This document shows positions 1-10,397 of a stretch of 64,000 bases of DNA, in pieces. Numbering within the stretch: position 1 is the stretch's first letter; each line of letters opens with the position of its first letter. The notes beneath the pieces were generated by a model. The model made no database searches. It was not told where the DNA came from and was given only the letters and a program-made list of their open reading frames with translations. The DNA lies in assembly GCF_003996855.1 (NCBI RefSeq), contig NZ_NRQY01000001.1:1440230-1504229 (forward strand), written 5' to 3'. This DNA comes from Morganella morganii. GTDB taxonomy: Bacteria; Pseudomonadota; Gammaproteobacteria; Enterobacterales; Enterobacteriaceae. The translations under genes and the position numbers were made by a program.

Positions 1-2
1 AT

Positions 3-329
3 TACCCAATCACCAGCGTTTGTATGGCATTCCCGGTTATCAGTGCCGTGGCTGACGGCTATCAGGTATTTGCGGTGATTGATGCTTCCGGTACCTATAC
101 CAAAATGGCACAGGAAATCACGCTGGCACGTGTCGTCCAGGTCGGTGTGGTGCCGATGGATACCGCGGCAGTGGCTTCTGAGCTGCAAAAAATCTGGAAC
201 CGCGCAGATGCGGCTGAATGGGCGCAGGCTTACACGCAGATTTTCCCAGCGTATCAGTTACTGATTGAGAGCTATACCAAAGCACAGGATGTTGTGAATA
301 ACAACGAGATTCCGGATTCACAGCGCTGA
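3..329 (+). CDS. YcaC-like isochorismatase-family hydrolase, C-terminal part
   Basis: This is the 3' end of a gene cut by the left window edge. The visible 108 residues begin YPITSVCMAFP; the Cys in SVC sits where isochorismatase-family hydrolases carry the nucleophilic cysteine, and the following AFPVISAVADGYQVFAVIDASGT matches the strand-helix-strand after it in YcaC-type proteins. The N-terminal half with the catalytic Asp and Lys is not visible, so the substrate cannot be called. The gene reads toward mukB and ends at a strong hairpin. In E. coli ycaC is not beside mukB, so this neighbour differs from the K-12 order. Confidence 0.75.
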   Translation, partial: YPITSVCMAFPVISAVADGYQVFAVIDASGTYTKMAQEITLARVVQVGVVPMDTAAVASELQKIWNRADAAEWAQAYTQIFPAYQLLIESYTKAQDVVNNNEIPDSQR

Positions 330-335
330 TATAAA

Positions 336-369
336 AAACGGATGAGCGCACTACTGCGCTCATCCGTTT
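336..369. terminator. Bidirectional terminator between the YcaC-like gene and mukB
   Basis: A perfect 15-bp inverted repeat (AAACGGATGAGCGCA and its complement) has a 4-base loop and A/T tails on both sides. It lies 6 bp after the YcaC-like stop and about 25 bp after the convergent mukB stop, so it can end transcription from both. Confidence 0.85.
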
Positions 370-393
370 CAGAGAAAAACCGGGAGGAAAGAA

Positions 394-3300
394 TTAATCC
401 TGCTCTTCTTCCTCACTTTCCCCGCCATTCCCGTCTTCCGTCACCGGTTCAGGCAATACCGCCGGTGCCGGAGTGGGTTCCGGCTGGCCGAAGCCACGCA
501 GTCCCACCACGTGAACATGTTCCTGATTGTTAAAGACTTTACGCACCAGCTTGTACGTTGTGCCTTTTTCCGGACTGATATTTTCCGGTGCCGCGATAAT
601 CAGCTGCATCTGTAAGCGATCACACAGTTCAAACAGTGTGGCGATAGATTTCGCATCCAGACGTGCTGCTTCATCCAGGAACAGCAGACGGCACGGCGAA
701 ATATCTTTGCTGCGCAGGCGGCGGGATTCTTCTTCCCAGCTCTGCACCACCATAACCAGAATGGACATACCCGTACCAATTGCCTCACCGGTGGATAACG
801 CGCCGCTCTCCGCTTTCAGCCAGCCGTCTGAACCACGGTTGACTTCCACTTCCAGTTCGAGATAGTTACGGTAATCCAGCAGTTCCTCACCGATGGTCTG
901 CGGCAGACGCTGCCCCATATCCACCTGCGGGTTCAGGCGCTGATAGAGTTTCGCCATCGCTTCAGAGAACGTCAGGCGCTGACTGGCGAACAAGTCCTGA
1001 TGCTGCTCGTGATCTTCGGACAGCACATCCAGCAGTATCGCGTGGCTTTCGCGAATATTGACATTCAGGCGCACACCTTTGACCTGGCCGAATGCCACTG
1101 CCTGCAACCCTTGGTTGAGCATGCGGATACGGTTCTGTTCACGCTGAATGGTTTTTCGGATGATATTGGCCACACTTTTCGAACTGATCGCCAGTTTCTG
1201 TTCACGGGCGGTCAGTTCGTCGGTCAGACGGGCCAGTTCAATTTCCATCTGCTCAATGGCGTCGATCGGATCATCCGTTTTGATAATATCCTGGCGGATA
1301 CGTTCGCGCAGATGGCGGTACACTTCGATAAAGAACTGCACCTTGCGTTCAGGACGTTTCGGATCTTCGGACAGACGCAACGCGTCACGCAGATGTTCGT
1401 TATCTGCCACCGCCTGGCGCAGTGCCCCGAGGGCTTTATCCGACATGGAGCGCAGTGTGTCCGCATCTTCATAAGCCAGCTCACGGCGGTGGAGGCGGCG
1501 CTCAACACCACTCTCTTTCACCATCCGCATCACGGCACACCAGCCCGCTTTGGCGGTAACCACCTGCTCGCGGATCTGCTGGTAATCACGCTCTGCTTTA
1601 CGCAGACGTTTTTGCAGGTTATCCATTTCCGATTCCCCGATCCCCAGCTGTTTTTCCAGCTGATTGATACGGGAGCGGTTATGGCTGACCTGGTTGTACA
1701 GTTCATCACGGCGCACACGGGCACGCTCTTCCGCATTGGCATCCGCCTGAACACCAATCTCGTTCATTTCGCGCTCAAGTTCACGCAGCATGTCTGACTT
1801 GGTTTCATACGAGCTGCGCAGTGAGGCCAGAACCTGATTGAACTCCGCACATTTGGTCTGCTGCTGGCGCAGCATTTCACGGCTGCGGGTACGATCAGAT
1901 TCCGCGTGTTCCAGACGCTGACGCAGTTTGTCATTAAGATCGGCATTTTCTGTCAGCATGCCGGCAGATTCGCCGTAATTAAAGTGCTGACGGCGCTGTG
2001 CGACTTCTTCCAGGGCAAACGCCTGCTGACGGGCCTGCTGCTGAACCTGTTTCGCGTTTTCATAATCGCGGATCAGGGCTTCATGCTGTTCCGGATCACT
2101 CTGCAACACCGCAACCATCGGCTCCAGCTTGCGCAGTGCCGCGCCGTACTGCTGGATATGACGGGCCGATTCCTGAGCATCTGTCAGTGCATCGCGGATC
2201 TCATCCGCACGATCAGCCAGTGTTTCATCAAGCAGCAGAGCCGTATTCGGGATCAGGCGGTTGAGGATGCTCAGGTTTTCTTTGATCTGTGCGTACTGCT
2301 GACGGGCAACGGCAGTCTGATCCTCAAACTGCGCCAGTTCCCTCTCCAGCTCATTACGGCGCTGATTCAGCGTGCGGATTTCCGCTTCCGGGTCAGACTC
2401 AAAGGCCACCGAGATATTTTTACCGACGAAACGGCTGAATGCCTGATGGGCACGCTGCATTTTCTGGACATCAAAAGAGAGTGTCGCCAGGCGTTCTGCC
2501 AGCTCATCCCGTTCATGTTCCAGCACTGCCAGCTGATTTTCCCGCGCCGCACGGCCGAACAGCGGTACGGACGGAAAGCGGGAGTAACGCCACTGGCGAT
2601 CGGTGCTGCGCACCAGCACCGCGCGTTCCAGCTCTTCGGTGGTGAAGACACTGTCATCAAAGGATTGCGGGTCCCCTTCAATCAGATAGAGGTCTTCCGG
2701 GCAATCATCGAGAGCATCCAGCATCGGGCGCACGGCACTGAGATCCGGCACCACAATCGCATGGCGCGCCGGGCCGTATAATGCGGAGAAATACGGCGCG
2801 TCATCAATCGTGATGTCATCATAGATTTCTGACAGCAATATACCACCGAAACGCTCCGCCAGCCCGAGCATACGGCTGTCTTCCGCGCCGCTCGGCTGAC
2901 TGAGCCGTTCAATGTCTTTTTCCAGCTGTGCTTTTTTCAGCGCGATTTCATCACGCTCAACAGTGACTTCGCGCTCACGCTCCAGCAACTGCTGCATGTA
3001 TTCAGTGACATCATTGGCGCTGGTGAACGTCTCATGAGACTGCTCACACAGCTGTGTCAGGGCTTCCTGCGCCGCCAGCCACGCCGGGGCTTTGACAGTC
3101 AGGGACTGGATCTGCTGCTTCAGCTGTTCGGTCTGCTGGCGCATTTCCATGCGGCGCTCACCGCTTTCGCTGACACTGACACTCAGGTTTTCCTGCTGCG
3201 CCTCAAGGGTCATCAGCATGTCGTCCAGCCCGTCCGCCTCAATCTGCTGCCCGATGCGTTTGCAGAAATCATCCAGCGATTTCTGTGCATTGTGCTGACT

Positions 3301-4890
3301 GTGCAGACGCTGTTCGAGTTCGGATAACTGCTGACGCAGCGGCCGGACGCGATCGGCCATCATCTGCTGTGACGGCAGGTCGCGCAGTAACTCACGGGCA
3401 GTCTGGTATGCTTCGCTGCGGCTGACTTCACCAACAACGGATTTCACCAGCTCATAGGCCTGAGAGAACTGGCTGTGTGCGGCCTGTGCCACACTCATCT
3501 TCTGCTCAAGCCCTAACAGAGATTCGGTCGCCTGCTCTTCGCGGGCGCGGAAGGTTTCCAGCCATTCATCCAGTGAATCAATATCCAGCTGCGGCAGCTG
3601 ACACACCGCTTTAGCGCGCTCAAGTGCCTGTAATGCCTGCTGATACTGAATGGCGCGGGTCTGCTGAACATCCAGTGCCTGCTGGTAATCGGCCAGCTGG
3701 CTTTTCAGCTCATCCACTTCTTCTTCCGCAACATGGTTGCGTTCTTCATATTCTGCCAGCTGTTCTGCCGCTTCTTCCGCCACTTCGGTCTGTTCTTCCA
3801 GACGGAATGTCAGTTCTTCGACGTCAGACTGATAGCGGTCAATTTTCTCCTGCTGACGCATCGCCGTCTGTACCAGAGACAGATGATCACTCGCCGCCTG
3901 GTAATCCGTTTCCAGATCCGAGGATGACGCCGTCTGCTCCGCCAGCTCGCGGGACATTTCCACCTGACGGAACTGTTCGCTGATCAGTTGCTTGCGGCTG
4001 CCAAGCAGTTCACGACGCACGGCCAGCGCCTGGTCGATATGCACACGGCGCTCATTGGCGTGACGCATATAATCTGCGGAAACATAGGCAGTGGATTCTG
4101 TGATCAGGTGTTTAAACAGATCGCGGTCAGACTGGGTAACGCGGATAGCTTCCAGCGTGATACGGTTTTCGCGCAATGCCCCTTCCATGTCCTGGAACGC
4201 TTTGCGCACCCCGCTGTTCTCCGGCAGTAAATAGTCACGCAGGGAACGGGTGATGGCGCTGGAGATACCGCCGTAAAGAGAGGCCTCGATCAGGCGGTAG
4301 AATTTGCTGCGGTCACCCGCAGAACGCAGGCGTTTCGGAATAACCCCCAGTTCAAACAGAACCGAGTGATAATCCGTAATCGAGTTAAACTGTTTAAAAT
4401 GCACACCTTCAATATCCTCCAGGCGTGCTTTCAGATCATTCAGCGGCAGTACCCGCACCTGGCGTTCAGCCAGTTGTTCGCTAACAATCTGTGTCGGGGA
4501 GTATTGTGCCGACAATCCCTGAATCATAAAGGATTTGATATCGACTTTTTTATCACGTCCGGCAATCTGCTGAAGACGCACACCCACCAGCACACGCTGA
4601 TGACGGGAGTTCACCACATCCAGCATGGCATAGCACACGCCCGGACGCAGTTTACCGTGCAGACCTTTATCACGGGAACCGGATGTTGCCCCGGCTTCGG
4701 TGGTGTTACGGAAGTGCAGCAGGGTTAAATCCGGGATCATGGCGGTAATAAACGCCGCCATGGTGGTGGATTTACCGGCACCATTACCGCCGGATAAGGT
4801 GGTGACCAGCTCATCCAGATCAAAAGTGCGCGCAAAAAAGCCGTTCCAGTTGACTAACGTGAGCGAGCGGAATTTACCACGTTCAATCAT
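394..4890 (-). CDS. mukB: Chromosome partition protein MukB (condensin ATPase)
   Basis: This is the SMC-like ATPase of the MukBEF condensin, which extrudes DNA loops and organises the chromosome for segregation. The 1498-residue product is slightly longer than E. coli MukB (1486). The Walker A motif GGNGAGKS lies at residues 34-41. Long coiled-coil arms follow, with a hinge near the middle. The C-terminal head has the signature [10 protein letters not shown] and the Walker B stretch [12 protein letters not shown]. The last 30 or so residues form a Pro-rich, then very acidic tail that I do not recall from E. coli. The ATG overlaps the mukE stop by 4 bp, which suggests translational coupling in cmoM-mukF-mukE-mukB. 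Confidence 0.98.
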   Translation of the reverse strand: MIERGKFRSLTLVNWNGFFARTFDLDELVTTLSGGNGAGKSTTMAAFITAMIPDLTLLHFRNTTEAGATSGSRDKGLHGKLRPGVCYAMLDVVNSRHQRVLVGVRLQQIAGRDKKVDIKSFMIQGLSAQYSPTQIVSEQLAERQVRVLPLNDLKARLEDIEGVHFKQFNSITDYHSVLFELGVIPKRLRSAGDRSKFYRLIEASLYGGISSAITRSLRDYLLPENSGVRKAFQDMEGALRENRITLEAIRVTQSDRDLFKHLITESTAYVSADYMRHANERRVHIDQALAVRRELLGSRKQLISEQFRQVEMSRELAEQTASSSDLETDYQAASDHLSLVQTAMRQQEKIDRYQSDVEELTFRLEEQTEVAEEAAEQLAEYEERNHVAEEEVDELKSQLADYQQALDVQQTRAIQYQQALQALERAKAVCQLPQLDIDSLDEWLETFRAREEQATESLLGLEQKMSVAQAAHSQFSQAYELVKSVVGEVSRSEAYQTARELLRDLPSQQMMADRVRPLRQQLSELEQRLHSQHNAQKSLDDFCKRIGQQIEADGLDDMLMTLEAQQENLSVSVSESGERRMEMRQQTEQLKQQIQSLTVKAPAWLAAQEALTQLCEQSHETFTSANDVTEYMQQLLEREREVTVERDEIALKKAQLEKDIERLSQPSGAEDSRMLGLAERFGGILLSEIYDDITIDDAPYFSALYGPARHAIVVPDLSAVRPMLDALDDCPEDLYLIEGDPQSFDDSVFTTEELERAVLVRSTDRQWRYSRFPSVPLFGRAARENQLAVLEHERDELAERLATLSFDVQKMQRAHQAFSRFVGKNISVAFESDPEAEIRTLNQRRNELERELAQFEDQTAVARQQYAQIKENLSILNRLIPNTALLLDETLADRADEIRDALTDAQESARHIQQYGAALRKLEPMVAVLQSDPEQHEALIRDYENAKQVQQQARQQAFALEEVAQRRQHFNYGESAGMLTENADLNDKLRQRLEHAESDRTRSREMLRQQQTKCAEFNQVLASLRSSYETKSDMLRELEREMNEIGVQADANAEERARVRRDELYNQVSHNRSRINQLEKQLGIGESEMDNLQKRLRKAERDYQQIREQVVTAKAGWCAVMRMVKESGVERRLHRRELAYEDADTLRSMSDKALGALRQAVADNEHLRDALRLSEDPKRPERKVQFFIEVYRHLRERIRQDIIKTDDPIDAIEQMEIELARLTDELTAREQKLAISSKSVANIIRKTIQREQNRIRMLNQGLQAVAFGQVKGVRLNVNIRESHAILLDVLSEDHEQHQDLFASQRLTFSEAMAKLYQRLNPQVDMGQRLPQTIGEELLDYRNYLELEVEVNRGSDGWLKAESGALSTGEAIGTGMSILVMVVQSWEEESRRLRSKDISPCRLLFLDEAARLDAKSIATLFELCDRLQMQLIIAAPENISPEKGTTYKLVRKVFNNQEHVHVVGLRGFGQPEPTPAPAVLPEPVTEDGNGGESEEEEQD

Positions 4891-5624
4891 TCTTCATCCT
4901 CCGCTTCATCCGTCGCGTTGTCATTATCAGATTCTTCAGTATCATCGTCCTGATCCTCAGGGCGCGGGTGTTTTTCTTCTTCCGCAAGGGACTGAGCCTC
5001 ACCGTCGCGGATAAGACGCAGCTGCGCCTCGCGTGGGTCATCCCCGCTGCGGACATCCGCGCCGAAGCGGAAAACAGATTCGGCAATCACAAACTGACTG
5101 TTATCCGCAGAAACAAATGTGATCATCCCCAGCCGGCGCAGGCGGTTCAGTGCACCACGGGTTTTTTCCAGTAATTTTTGTTTGTCCAGATCGGACCCGG
5201 TGGAACGGTTATTCACCACTTTCAGCAATTTGGCTTCATCCGCCAGTGACAGCAGTTCCTCATAGAGTTCTGCCGTGGAGAAAATGCCCTGGTTGGCCAG
5301 GCGCTCCGGGCTGAGATACAGATAGCACAGCACTTTCCCGACCAGCATTTCCAGTTCGGATAAAACAGAGCGCGGGATCAGCGTGGTGGAACGCGGTCGC
5401 AGATAGAAGAACCCTTCCGGCGCACGAACCAGCTCCACATTATAGCGGGTATAAAAACCTTCCAGTTCATACTGGAAATCCATCAGAAACGCATGATTAT
5501 CCAGGTCATCCACACCAATATGGCGGCCGGCGCGTAACTGGCTGTCAAGTTCCGGAAAAAGGTTGTTGGCAAGTGCCTGAGCCAGCTTTACCGGCATAAA
5601 TTGTTCAATATGTGTCGATGACAT
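4887..5624 (-). CDS. mukE: Chromosome partition protein MukE
   Basis: MukE is the winged-helix (kite) subunit that joins MukF to the MukB heads. I chose the start that gives [20 protein letters not shown], which aligns with the E. coli N-terminus; a longer frame upstream lies inside mukF and has no family similarity. The product is 245 residues against 234 in E. coli. The core, including [24 protein letters not shown] and [20 protein letters not shown], is highly conserved. The C-terminus is a strongly acidic tail. The gene overlaps mukF by 20 bp and mukB by 4 bp, as in a tightly coupled operon. Confidence 0.97.
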   Translation of the reverse strand: MSSTHIEQFMPVKLAQALANNLFPELDSQLRAGRHIGVDDLDNHAFLMDFQYELEGFYTRYNVELVRAPEGFFYLRPRSTTLIPRSVLSELEMLVGKVLCYLYLSPERLANQGIFSTAELYEELLSLADEAKLLKVVNNRSTGSDLDKQKLLEKTRGALNRLRRLGMITFVSADNSQFVIAESVFRFGADVRSGDDPREAQLRLIRDGEAQSLAEEEKHPRPEDQDDDTEESDNDNATDEAEDEE

Positions 5625-6930
5625 GTGCCTGCACCTTCGCTCCGTATTCATTAATTGCTGACCATTCAGCCGGGATACCCGAGAAGTCGGCATCGGCAAC
5701 CCCGAGGCGGACGGCCTGATCCACGATAATCCGTGCCACATCAAACTGACGGCTCCGCGGATATTTCACGAGGTAATCGCGCAGAACCGCGCCCAGATCC
5801 AGCGGCTTCGCCTGTGCTTTATACACCGCCAGCGCGCTTTCCATCATGGCCGCAAGTTCCTCGTTGACCTCGCTGAACTCTTCATATTCCAGATCCGGCG
5901 GTAATTCCCCGGTCACTTCGTCATCACGCAGTGCCATCTCTTCGTCACGCATATCCAGCAGGCGATCCGCATTCGCGACATTAAGTGCCCACGGCGAATC
6001 AAAATAGTGCTGAACAGAATGACGCAGACGCTGCGAGAAAATACGGTTTTTATCCATATCGATGGCGGTACGGATAAATTTATGGACATGGCGGTCATAG
6101 CCGATCCATAGATCGATAGACTGCTGGCCCCAGCTGATAATACGGTCGAGCTTGGCCTGCAAATCAAAAATCAGTTTATCCACCAGCTCAGAGCCGGTGG
6201 TGGTATTCATATTGGCATCCTGGATACGCAGCAGGTTTGCCTGCAATTTGTCACCGGCAGCTTCGAGGGTGTCCTGTAATTCCCGCAGAGTCAGAGATGT
6301 TTCGGATAACAACTGCTCACAGTTGGCAATCGCGGCCTGCCAGTCCTGGTTCAGCAGCTTGGCGATATCGTCTTTCACGCCGTTTTGCTGCTCATCCATA
6401 ATGCGCTGCGACATATCAATACTGTCGAAAATCTCTGCTACCGAATATTTCAGCGGGGCAAACACATTACGGTGCCAGTGATATTCATCTCCGCCCTCTT
6501 CGGCGGCATCTGCCGCGCGGCTCAGTTCACCGGCCACAATTGAGAGCTGCATGGATAAACGCAGTGAGGAAAATTCACGCTGACGGATATAATAATCGCT
6601 AATGCCGATCCCGAGCGGGGTCAGCCGGTAAATCGCATTACCTTCAAATAAATCGCTGGTAAAACGGTTAAATATTTTCTGGCGCACCATATCATTGATG
6701 GCATTGTTTGCACGCACCGCGACAGATTCGGTGGTCTGTTCAAAGCCTTTGCAGACTTCACGGAAGGCATCCACCAGTTCCCCCTCGCTCATTTCACCGT
6801 CGATGCGCTCACTGTTGAGAACGGCAACAGACAGTAAAAAAGCCAGCCGTTCCGGCGGCAGCGCGATGGAGAAATCATTCTTTCGCGCCCATGCCACGAG
6901 CTCCGGGACTGTTTGGGTAAACTCACTCAT
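5605..6930 (-). CDS. mukF: Chromosome partition protein MukF (kleisin)
   Basis: MukF is the kleisin of MukBEF: it dimerises through its N-terminal winged-helix domain and bridges MukB heads. The product is 441 residues (E. coli 440) and begins [20 protein letters not shown]. The N-terminal dimer domain, the middle helical MukE-binding segment (acidic, near residues 325-350) and the C-terminal winged helix are all present. It overlaps cmoM by 8 bp upstream and mukE by 20 bp downstream, so the four genes probably share one transcript starting before cmoM. Confidence 0.98.
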   Translation of the reverse strand: MSEFTQTVPELVAWARKNDFSIALPPERLAFLLSVAVLNSERIDGEMSEGELVDAFREVCKGFEQTTESVAVRANNAINDMVRQKIFNRFTSDLFEGNAIYRLTPLGIGISDYYIRQREFSSLRLSMQLSIVAGELSRAADAAEEGGDEYHWHRNVFAPLKYSVAEIFDSIDMSQRIMDEQQNGVKDDIAKLLNQDWQAAIANCEQLLSETSLTLRELQDTLEAAGDKLQANLLRIQDANMNTTTGSELVDKLIFDLQAKLDRIISWGQQSIDLWIGYDRHVHKFIRTAIDMDKNRIFSQRLRHSVQHYFDSPWALNVANADRLLDMRDEEMALRDDEVTGELPPDLEYEEFSEVNEELAAMMESALAVYKAQAKPLDLGAVLRDYLVKYPRSRQFDVARIIVDQAVRLGVADADFSGIPAEWSAINEYGAKVQAHVIDTY

Positions 6931-7711
6931 TGTCCATCCTTCTGATCGGTTTTCGTGCCATAACGTGAATATAGCGGCCTAAGCTGATATAAGGCTCCTG
7001 ACGGCAATAGCGTTGCTCCAGTGCCAGCAGCGCCGGGAAATCACGGTTTTGTAACTGGCTGCTTTGCAGATAATCATGGAAAACCCGCACACCGGTTTTT
7101 GCCTCAATCGTCAGACAGCAATCATCCAGCCACTGATAAACCTGTTCCGGCATAAGGGGATTCTGCGGCGATAACGAACGCTTGCGGCGGCGCTGAATTT
7201 CCGGGGTTGCCAGATGAAAATTGCCTAATATCGCATTGCGCATCACAAGTCCGTTCGCATTGTAAAACATTAACGATAATGCACCACCGCCCGCTATTAT
7301 AGCGGTCAGTGCTTCAATTGCACCTTTTTGATCTGTGATCCACTCCAAAACGGCATGAAATAATACCAGATCAAACGTGCCTTCAGTGTGAAGTGCGATA
7401 TCCTGTGCCGCACAATGAATAAAGGACATATTTTCTGCCACGCCGTCATCCTGCGCGGCCTGTTGCGCACGCGCAATCATCTCTTCTGACAGGTCGCACA
7501 ATACCACCTGATGCCCCAGCGCGGCCAGACGGCGGGAGAAAAAGCCGTCACCGCCGCCCGCATCGAGAATGCGCAGCGGACCCGGCTTCAGCCGTGTCAG
7601 TAAGGCGTCCAGATCCTGCCAGACCACCGCTTCGCGGATTTGCCCTTTTGTTGTGCCATAGATATTGCGGGTGAATTTCTCCGCGATATCGTCAAAATTA
7701 CGATCAACCAT
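6923..7711 (-). CDS. cmoM: tRNA 5-carboxymethoxyuridine methyltransferase CmoM (SmtA)
   Basis: This SAM-dependent class I methyltransferase makes the methyl ester mcmo5U at the wobble position of some tRNAs; the older name is smtA. It is 262 residues (E. coli 261). SAM motif I is ILDAGGGDG at about residues 48-56, with the acidic residue that binds the SAM ribose in [11 protein letters not shown] about 20 residues later. It is the first gene of the muk operon, as in E. coli, and overlaps mukF by 8 bp. Its promoter should lie in the 209-bp gap shared with the divergent elyC. Confidence 0.96.
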   Translation of the reverse strand: MVDRNFDDIAEKFTRNIYGTTKGQIREAVVWQDLDALLTRLKPGPLRILDAGGGDGFFSRRLAALGHQVVLCDLSEEMIARAQQAAQDDGVAENMSFIHCAAQDIALHTEGTFDLVLFHAVLEWITDQKGAIEALTAIIAGGGALSLMFYNANGLVMRNAILGNFHLATPEIQRRRKRSLSPQNPLMPEQVYQWLDDCCLTIEAKTGVRVFHDYLQSSQLQNRDFPALLALEQRYCRQEPYISLGRYIHVMARKPIRRMDNE

Positions 7712-7920
7712 GAAAACCTGTGTTCAGTTCCGGGGGATATTTCGGGTCAGTCTGCGGCGGTTTCCCGCGCGATCCGGCTATCTTCAATTGTATTGCCGGG
7801 CAGAGCAGTGCAATATGCAAAGCCGGTAACTATTGTGTCACAGACGTGTCTAATGTCACCCGATTTGTGCAGAGTCCTGCCGTTAACCGGTGATAAATCA
7901 ATCATATTTAAGGTGCTCTC

Positions 7921-8721
7921 ATGCTGTTTGCCCTGAAAAAATACCTCGGCGGTTTTCTGATGCCGCTGCCGTTTATGCTCCTGCTGATCCTGGCCGGATT
8001 ATTACTGCTGTGGTTTTCCCGCTGGCAGAAAACCGGCAAAACCCTGATCACCGTGAGCTGGCTCGGGCTGGTGCTGCTCAGTCTGCAACCGGTGGCGGAT
8101 GCGCTGTTACTGACAACAGAAAAACCGTATGAAAAACGTTATGAGCTCATCACTCCGCCGGAGGTTCAGCAACAGGATCTGCGCTACATCGTGGTGCTCG
8201 GCGGCGGCTTTACCTATAACCCGGAATGGTCACCGTCCGCCAACCTGATCAGTAACAGTCTGCCGCGCGTCACAGAAGGTGTGCGCCTCGCGCTGCGCTA
8301 CCCGCAGGCAACGCTGATTTTCACCGGCGGGCCGGGCGTGAACAGTATCAGCAGTGCGGAAATGGCAGCAGAGGTTGCGCAGTCGCTGGGGATCTCCGCT
8401 GAGCGCACACTGCCGCTGGTACTGCCGAAAGATACCGGAGAAGAAGCGGAAGAAGTGGAAAAAATCGTGGGTAGCGCGCCGTTCCTGCTGGTGACTTCCG
8501 CCAATCATATGACCCGCGCCAAAGCCTTCTTTGATGCACGCGGCCTGCATCCGATCCCGGCACCGGCTAATCAGCTGGCGGTAACCACCCCGCTGCACAG
8601 CTGGGAGAAAACCATTCCTTCCGCGTACTATTTATCACACAGTGAACGGGTCTGGTATGAAGGATTGGGACGGCTCTGGCAATCAGTGAAAAAGTCGGAT
8701 AGTAGTGAAGAACAGGAATAA
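7921..8721 (+). CDS. elyC: Envelope biogenesis factor ElyC (YcbC)
   Basis: ElyC is an inner-membrane protein needed for normal peptidoglycan assembly at low temperature in E. coli. The 266-residue product has two N-terminal membrane segments (about residues 12-33 and 42-60), followed by a soluble DUF218/SanA-like domain that opens with YIVVLGGGFTYNP near residues 89-101 and contains LIFTGGPG and TSANHMTRA. It is transcribed away from cmoM, as in E. coli, and ends at a hairpin shared with kdsB. The biochemical activity of the DUF218 domain is not settled. Confidence 0.92.
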   Translation: MLFALKKYLGGFLMPLPFMLLLILAGLLLLWFSRWQKTGKTLITVSWLGLVLLSLQPVADALLLTTEKPYEKRYELITPPEVQQQDLRYIVVLGGGFTYNPEWSPSANLISNSLPRVTEGVRLALRYPQATLIFTGGPGVNSISSAEMAAEVAQSLGISAERTLPLVLPKDTGEEAEEVEKIVGSAPFLLVTSANHMTRAKAFFDARGLHPIPAPANQLAVTTPLHSWEKTIPSAYYLSHSERVWYEGLGRLWQSVKKSDSSEEQE

Positions 8722-8736
8722 CAGATAGTACAGACA

Positions 8737-8766
8737 GCAAAAACGCGGGAAATCCCGCGTTTTTGC
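8737..8766. terminator. Bidirectional terminator between elyC and kdsB
   Basis: A perfect 14-bp inverted repeat (GCAAAAACGCGGGA and complement) has a 2-base nominal loop and A- and T-rich flanks. It lies 15 bp after elyC and 18 bp after the convergent kdsB stop. Confidence 0.85.
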
Positions 8767-8784
8767 ATTTATAACGGCGATCTC

Positions 8785-9534
8785 TCAGCGGGCAGCAAAC
8801 AACCTGCGCACTGCGTCGAGATCTTCCGGGGTATCAACACCGGTGCCCGGCGCTTCTGATGCCTCCGCGACATGAATTTTTTCACCGTACCAGAGCACAC
8901 GCAGCTGCTCGAGCATCTCGATTTTCTCCAGCGGGCTGGTTTCCCACTGAATATAACGACGGATAAACCCGGCACGGTAAGCGTAGATGCCGATATGACG
9001 CAGGAAATTATCACCTGCACTATCACGGCTGTGCATAAAGCGCTCGCGATCCCACGGAATGGTGGCACGGGAGAAATAGAGCGCGTAGCCCTGTTTATCC
9101 ATCACCACTTTAACCGCATTCGGGTTAAACGCTTCTTCCGCCGAGGTAATTTTTACCGCCAGGGTTGCCATACCGGCTTCGCTGGCTGCCAGATTTTCAG
9201 CAACCTGCGCAATAATGCTGTCAGGGATTAACGGTTCATCACCCTGGACATTCACGATAATCTCATCATCAGCAAACTGGTAGTGATCAATCACTTCTGC
9301 CAGGCGCTCAGTCCCGGACTGATGATCTTCGCGCGTCATACAGGCTTCGCCGCCCTCTGCGATCACGGCATCAAATACGGCCTGCGTATCTGTGGCGACA
9401 ATGACTCTCGCGGCGCCTGAACGCTTTGCCTGCTCCATCACACGGACAATCATCGGCTTGCCGCAGATATCCGCCAGCGGTTTACCCGGCAGACGTGTGG
9501 AGGCATAACGTGCGGGAATGATAACGGTAAACAT
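8785..9534 (-). CDS. kdsB: CMP-KDO synthetase KdsB
   Basis: This cytoplasmic enzyme couples CTP and 3-deoxy-manno-octulosonate (KDO) to CMP-KDO for the lipopolysaccharide inner core. It is 249 residues (E. coli 248). The nucleotide-binding start [20 protein letters not shown] holds the conserved Arg and Lys, and NVQGDEPLI is the metal and sugar-binding loop. The gene lies 5 bp after the ycaR stop, so the two are probably co-transcribed. The lpxK-msbA pair further upstream serves the same lipopolysaccharide pathway. Confidence 0.98.
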   Translation of the reverse strand: MFTVIIPARYASTRLPGKPLADICGKPMIVRVMEQAKRSGAARVIVATDTQAVFDAVIAEGGEACMTREDHQSGTERLAEVIDHYQFADDEIIVNVQGDEPLIPDSIIAQVAENLAASEAGMATLAVKITSAEEAFNPNAVKVVMDKQGYALYFSRATIPWDRERFMHSRDSAGDNFLRHIGIYAYRAGFIRRYIQWETSPLEKIEMLEQLRVLWYGEKIHVAEASEAPGTGVDTPEDLDAVRRLFAAR

Positions 9535-9539
9535 GGAGA

Positions 9540-9716
9540 TTATCCTTCTGAGACCGGCAATTCGCGGGCTTCATTCTCTAATAGGACAGGGATATCGTCG
9601 CAGACGGGATAGGCCAGACGGCAGCCTTTGCAGATGAGTTCGAGATTTTGCTTGTCGTAGCTGAGTTTGCCGTGGCAAACAGGGCAGGCCACGATTTCGA
9701 GTAAACGGTGATCCAT
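9540..9716 (-). CDS. ycaR: YcaR, small Trm112-family protein
   Basis: This 58-residue ORF starts [20 protein letters not shown] and ends at a TAA 5 bp before kdsB. It matches YcaR/Trm112-like proteins: one CPVC pair, then CKGC and the conserved [13 protein letters not shown]. Four cysteines could bind zinc, although bacterial members vary. In eukaryotes Trm112 activates methyltransferases; the role of YcaR is not established. The same ycaR-kdsB pair is found in E. coli. Confidence 0.93.
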   Translation of the reverse strand: MDHRLLEIVACPVCHGKLSYDKQNLELICKGCRLAYPVCDDIPVLLENEARELPVSEG

Positions 9717-9822
9717 ACGTCCCCCAATGAGATAAAAACGTTGGCTCAGAATAACATAAGCCCAGTCTCACCGTTAACTCTGTTGTTGCGATATCACAGA
9801 GATAATCGCGTTTTTACCCATA

Positions 9823-10038
9823 TTACAGCGCGATCACATCGTTCGCTGCAATACCATAACTGCCGCGGGTCAGTGAGAATTCCACTTCCTGCCCTTCGCA
9901 CAGTAATTTGTTACGGGAATTGGCTATCCCGTTACGGGTTACCCATATGTCATCGCCGCCGTTAACCGGGGAGATGAAACCGTAACCTTCTTTCGCGTCA
10001 TACCATTTAACGCGGCCAAGTTGTAATTGTTTAGACAT
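9823..10038 (-). CDS. Divergent cold-shock domain protein
   Basis: This 71-residue single cold-shock domain protein starts MSKQLQLGRVKWYDAKEGYG, preceded by a good ribosome site (AAAGGAG, 8 bp before the ATG). RNP1 is recognisable as KEGYGFI at residues 16-22. RNP2, normally VFVHF, reads IWVTR at 31-35, so the His and second Phe used for base stacking in CspA-type proteins are absent. A role in nucleic-acid binding is likely but may be weaker or different. A longer frame upstream has no family similarity. It occupies the place of ycaQ between lpxK and ycaR in E. coli. I do not recognise a named orthologue. Confidence 0.85.
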   Translation of the reverse strand: MSKQLQLGRVKWYDAKEGYGFISPVNGGDDIWVTRNGIANSRNKLLCEGQEVEFSLTRGSYGIAANDVIAL

Positions 10039-10397
10039 AGTATTAACTCCTTTTATATCACCAGGAATGGTATACACCCCATCACTGGTTATGTCTGCTC
10101 CGGCCGGGCAACACGGGTGCTCTCTTTGCGAACAGCCACCCGGTAACGAGCAAAACATTATAGTTATTATTTTTTATTCTGATTTGCAGCCGGTAAGACA
10201 CCGGCTGCAAAACATACCGTTTATCCGCGGGATCCGGTCATCCGCACCACAAGATTAACAAGGTGGTGTGAAAAAATTATGACAGCGGGATCAGAATATG
10301 AGTGACACGCGGAATTGGTTGCACAGTGAGATATGAAATACATCACAGAAATACAACTTTCTGATTAAGCCATATTCAGATAAAAAGCACAAGCCCT
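10039..10397. other. Gap between lpxK and the cold-shock gene
   Basis: These 359 bp hold no convincing gene. A perfect 11-bp hairpin (TTGCAGCCGGT, loop AAGAC) is at 10184-10210. It lacks a U-tract on either strand, so it is a weak candidate for ending lpxK transcription. The remainder should contain the promoter and 5' leader of the cold-shock gene; such leaders are long in cspA-type genes, but I could not place the promoter. Confidence 0.5.

Noticed and set aside
1000..2781. Long plus-strand ORFs (265 and 291 codons) antisense to mukB
   Set aside because: They mirror the coiled-coil codons of mukB, show no family similarity, and lack ribosome sites. mukB is conserved along the whole stretch.
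10184..10210. Perfect hairpin downstream of lpxK as a clear terminator
   Set aside because: The stem is strong, but neither strand has a U-tract after it, and it lies almost 190 bp past the lpxK stop. I kept it only as a note in the gap entry.
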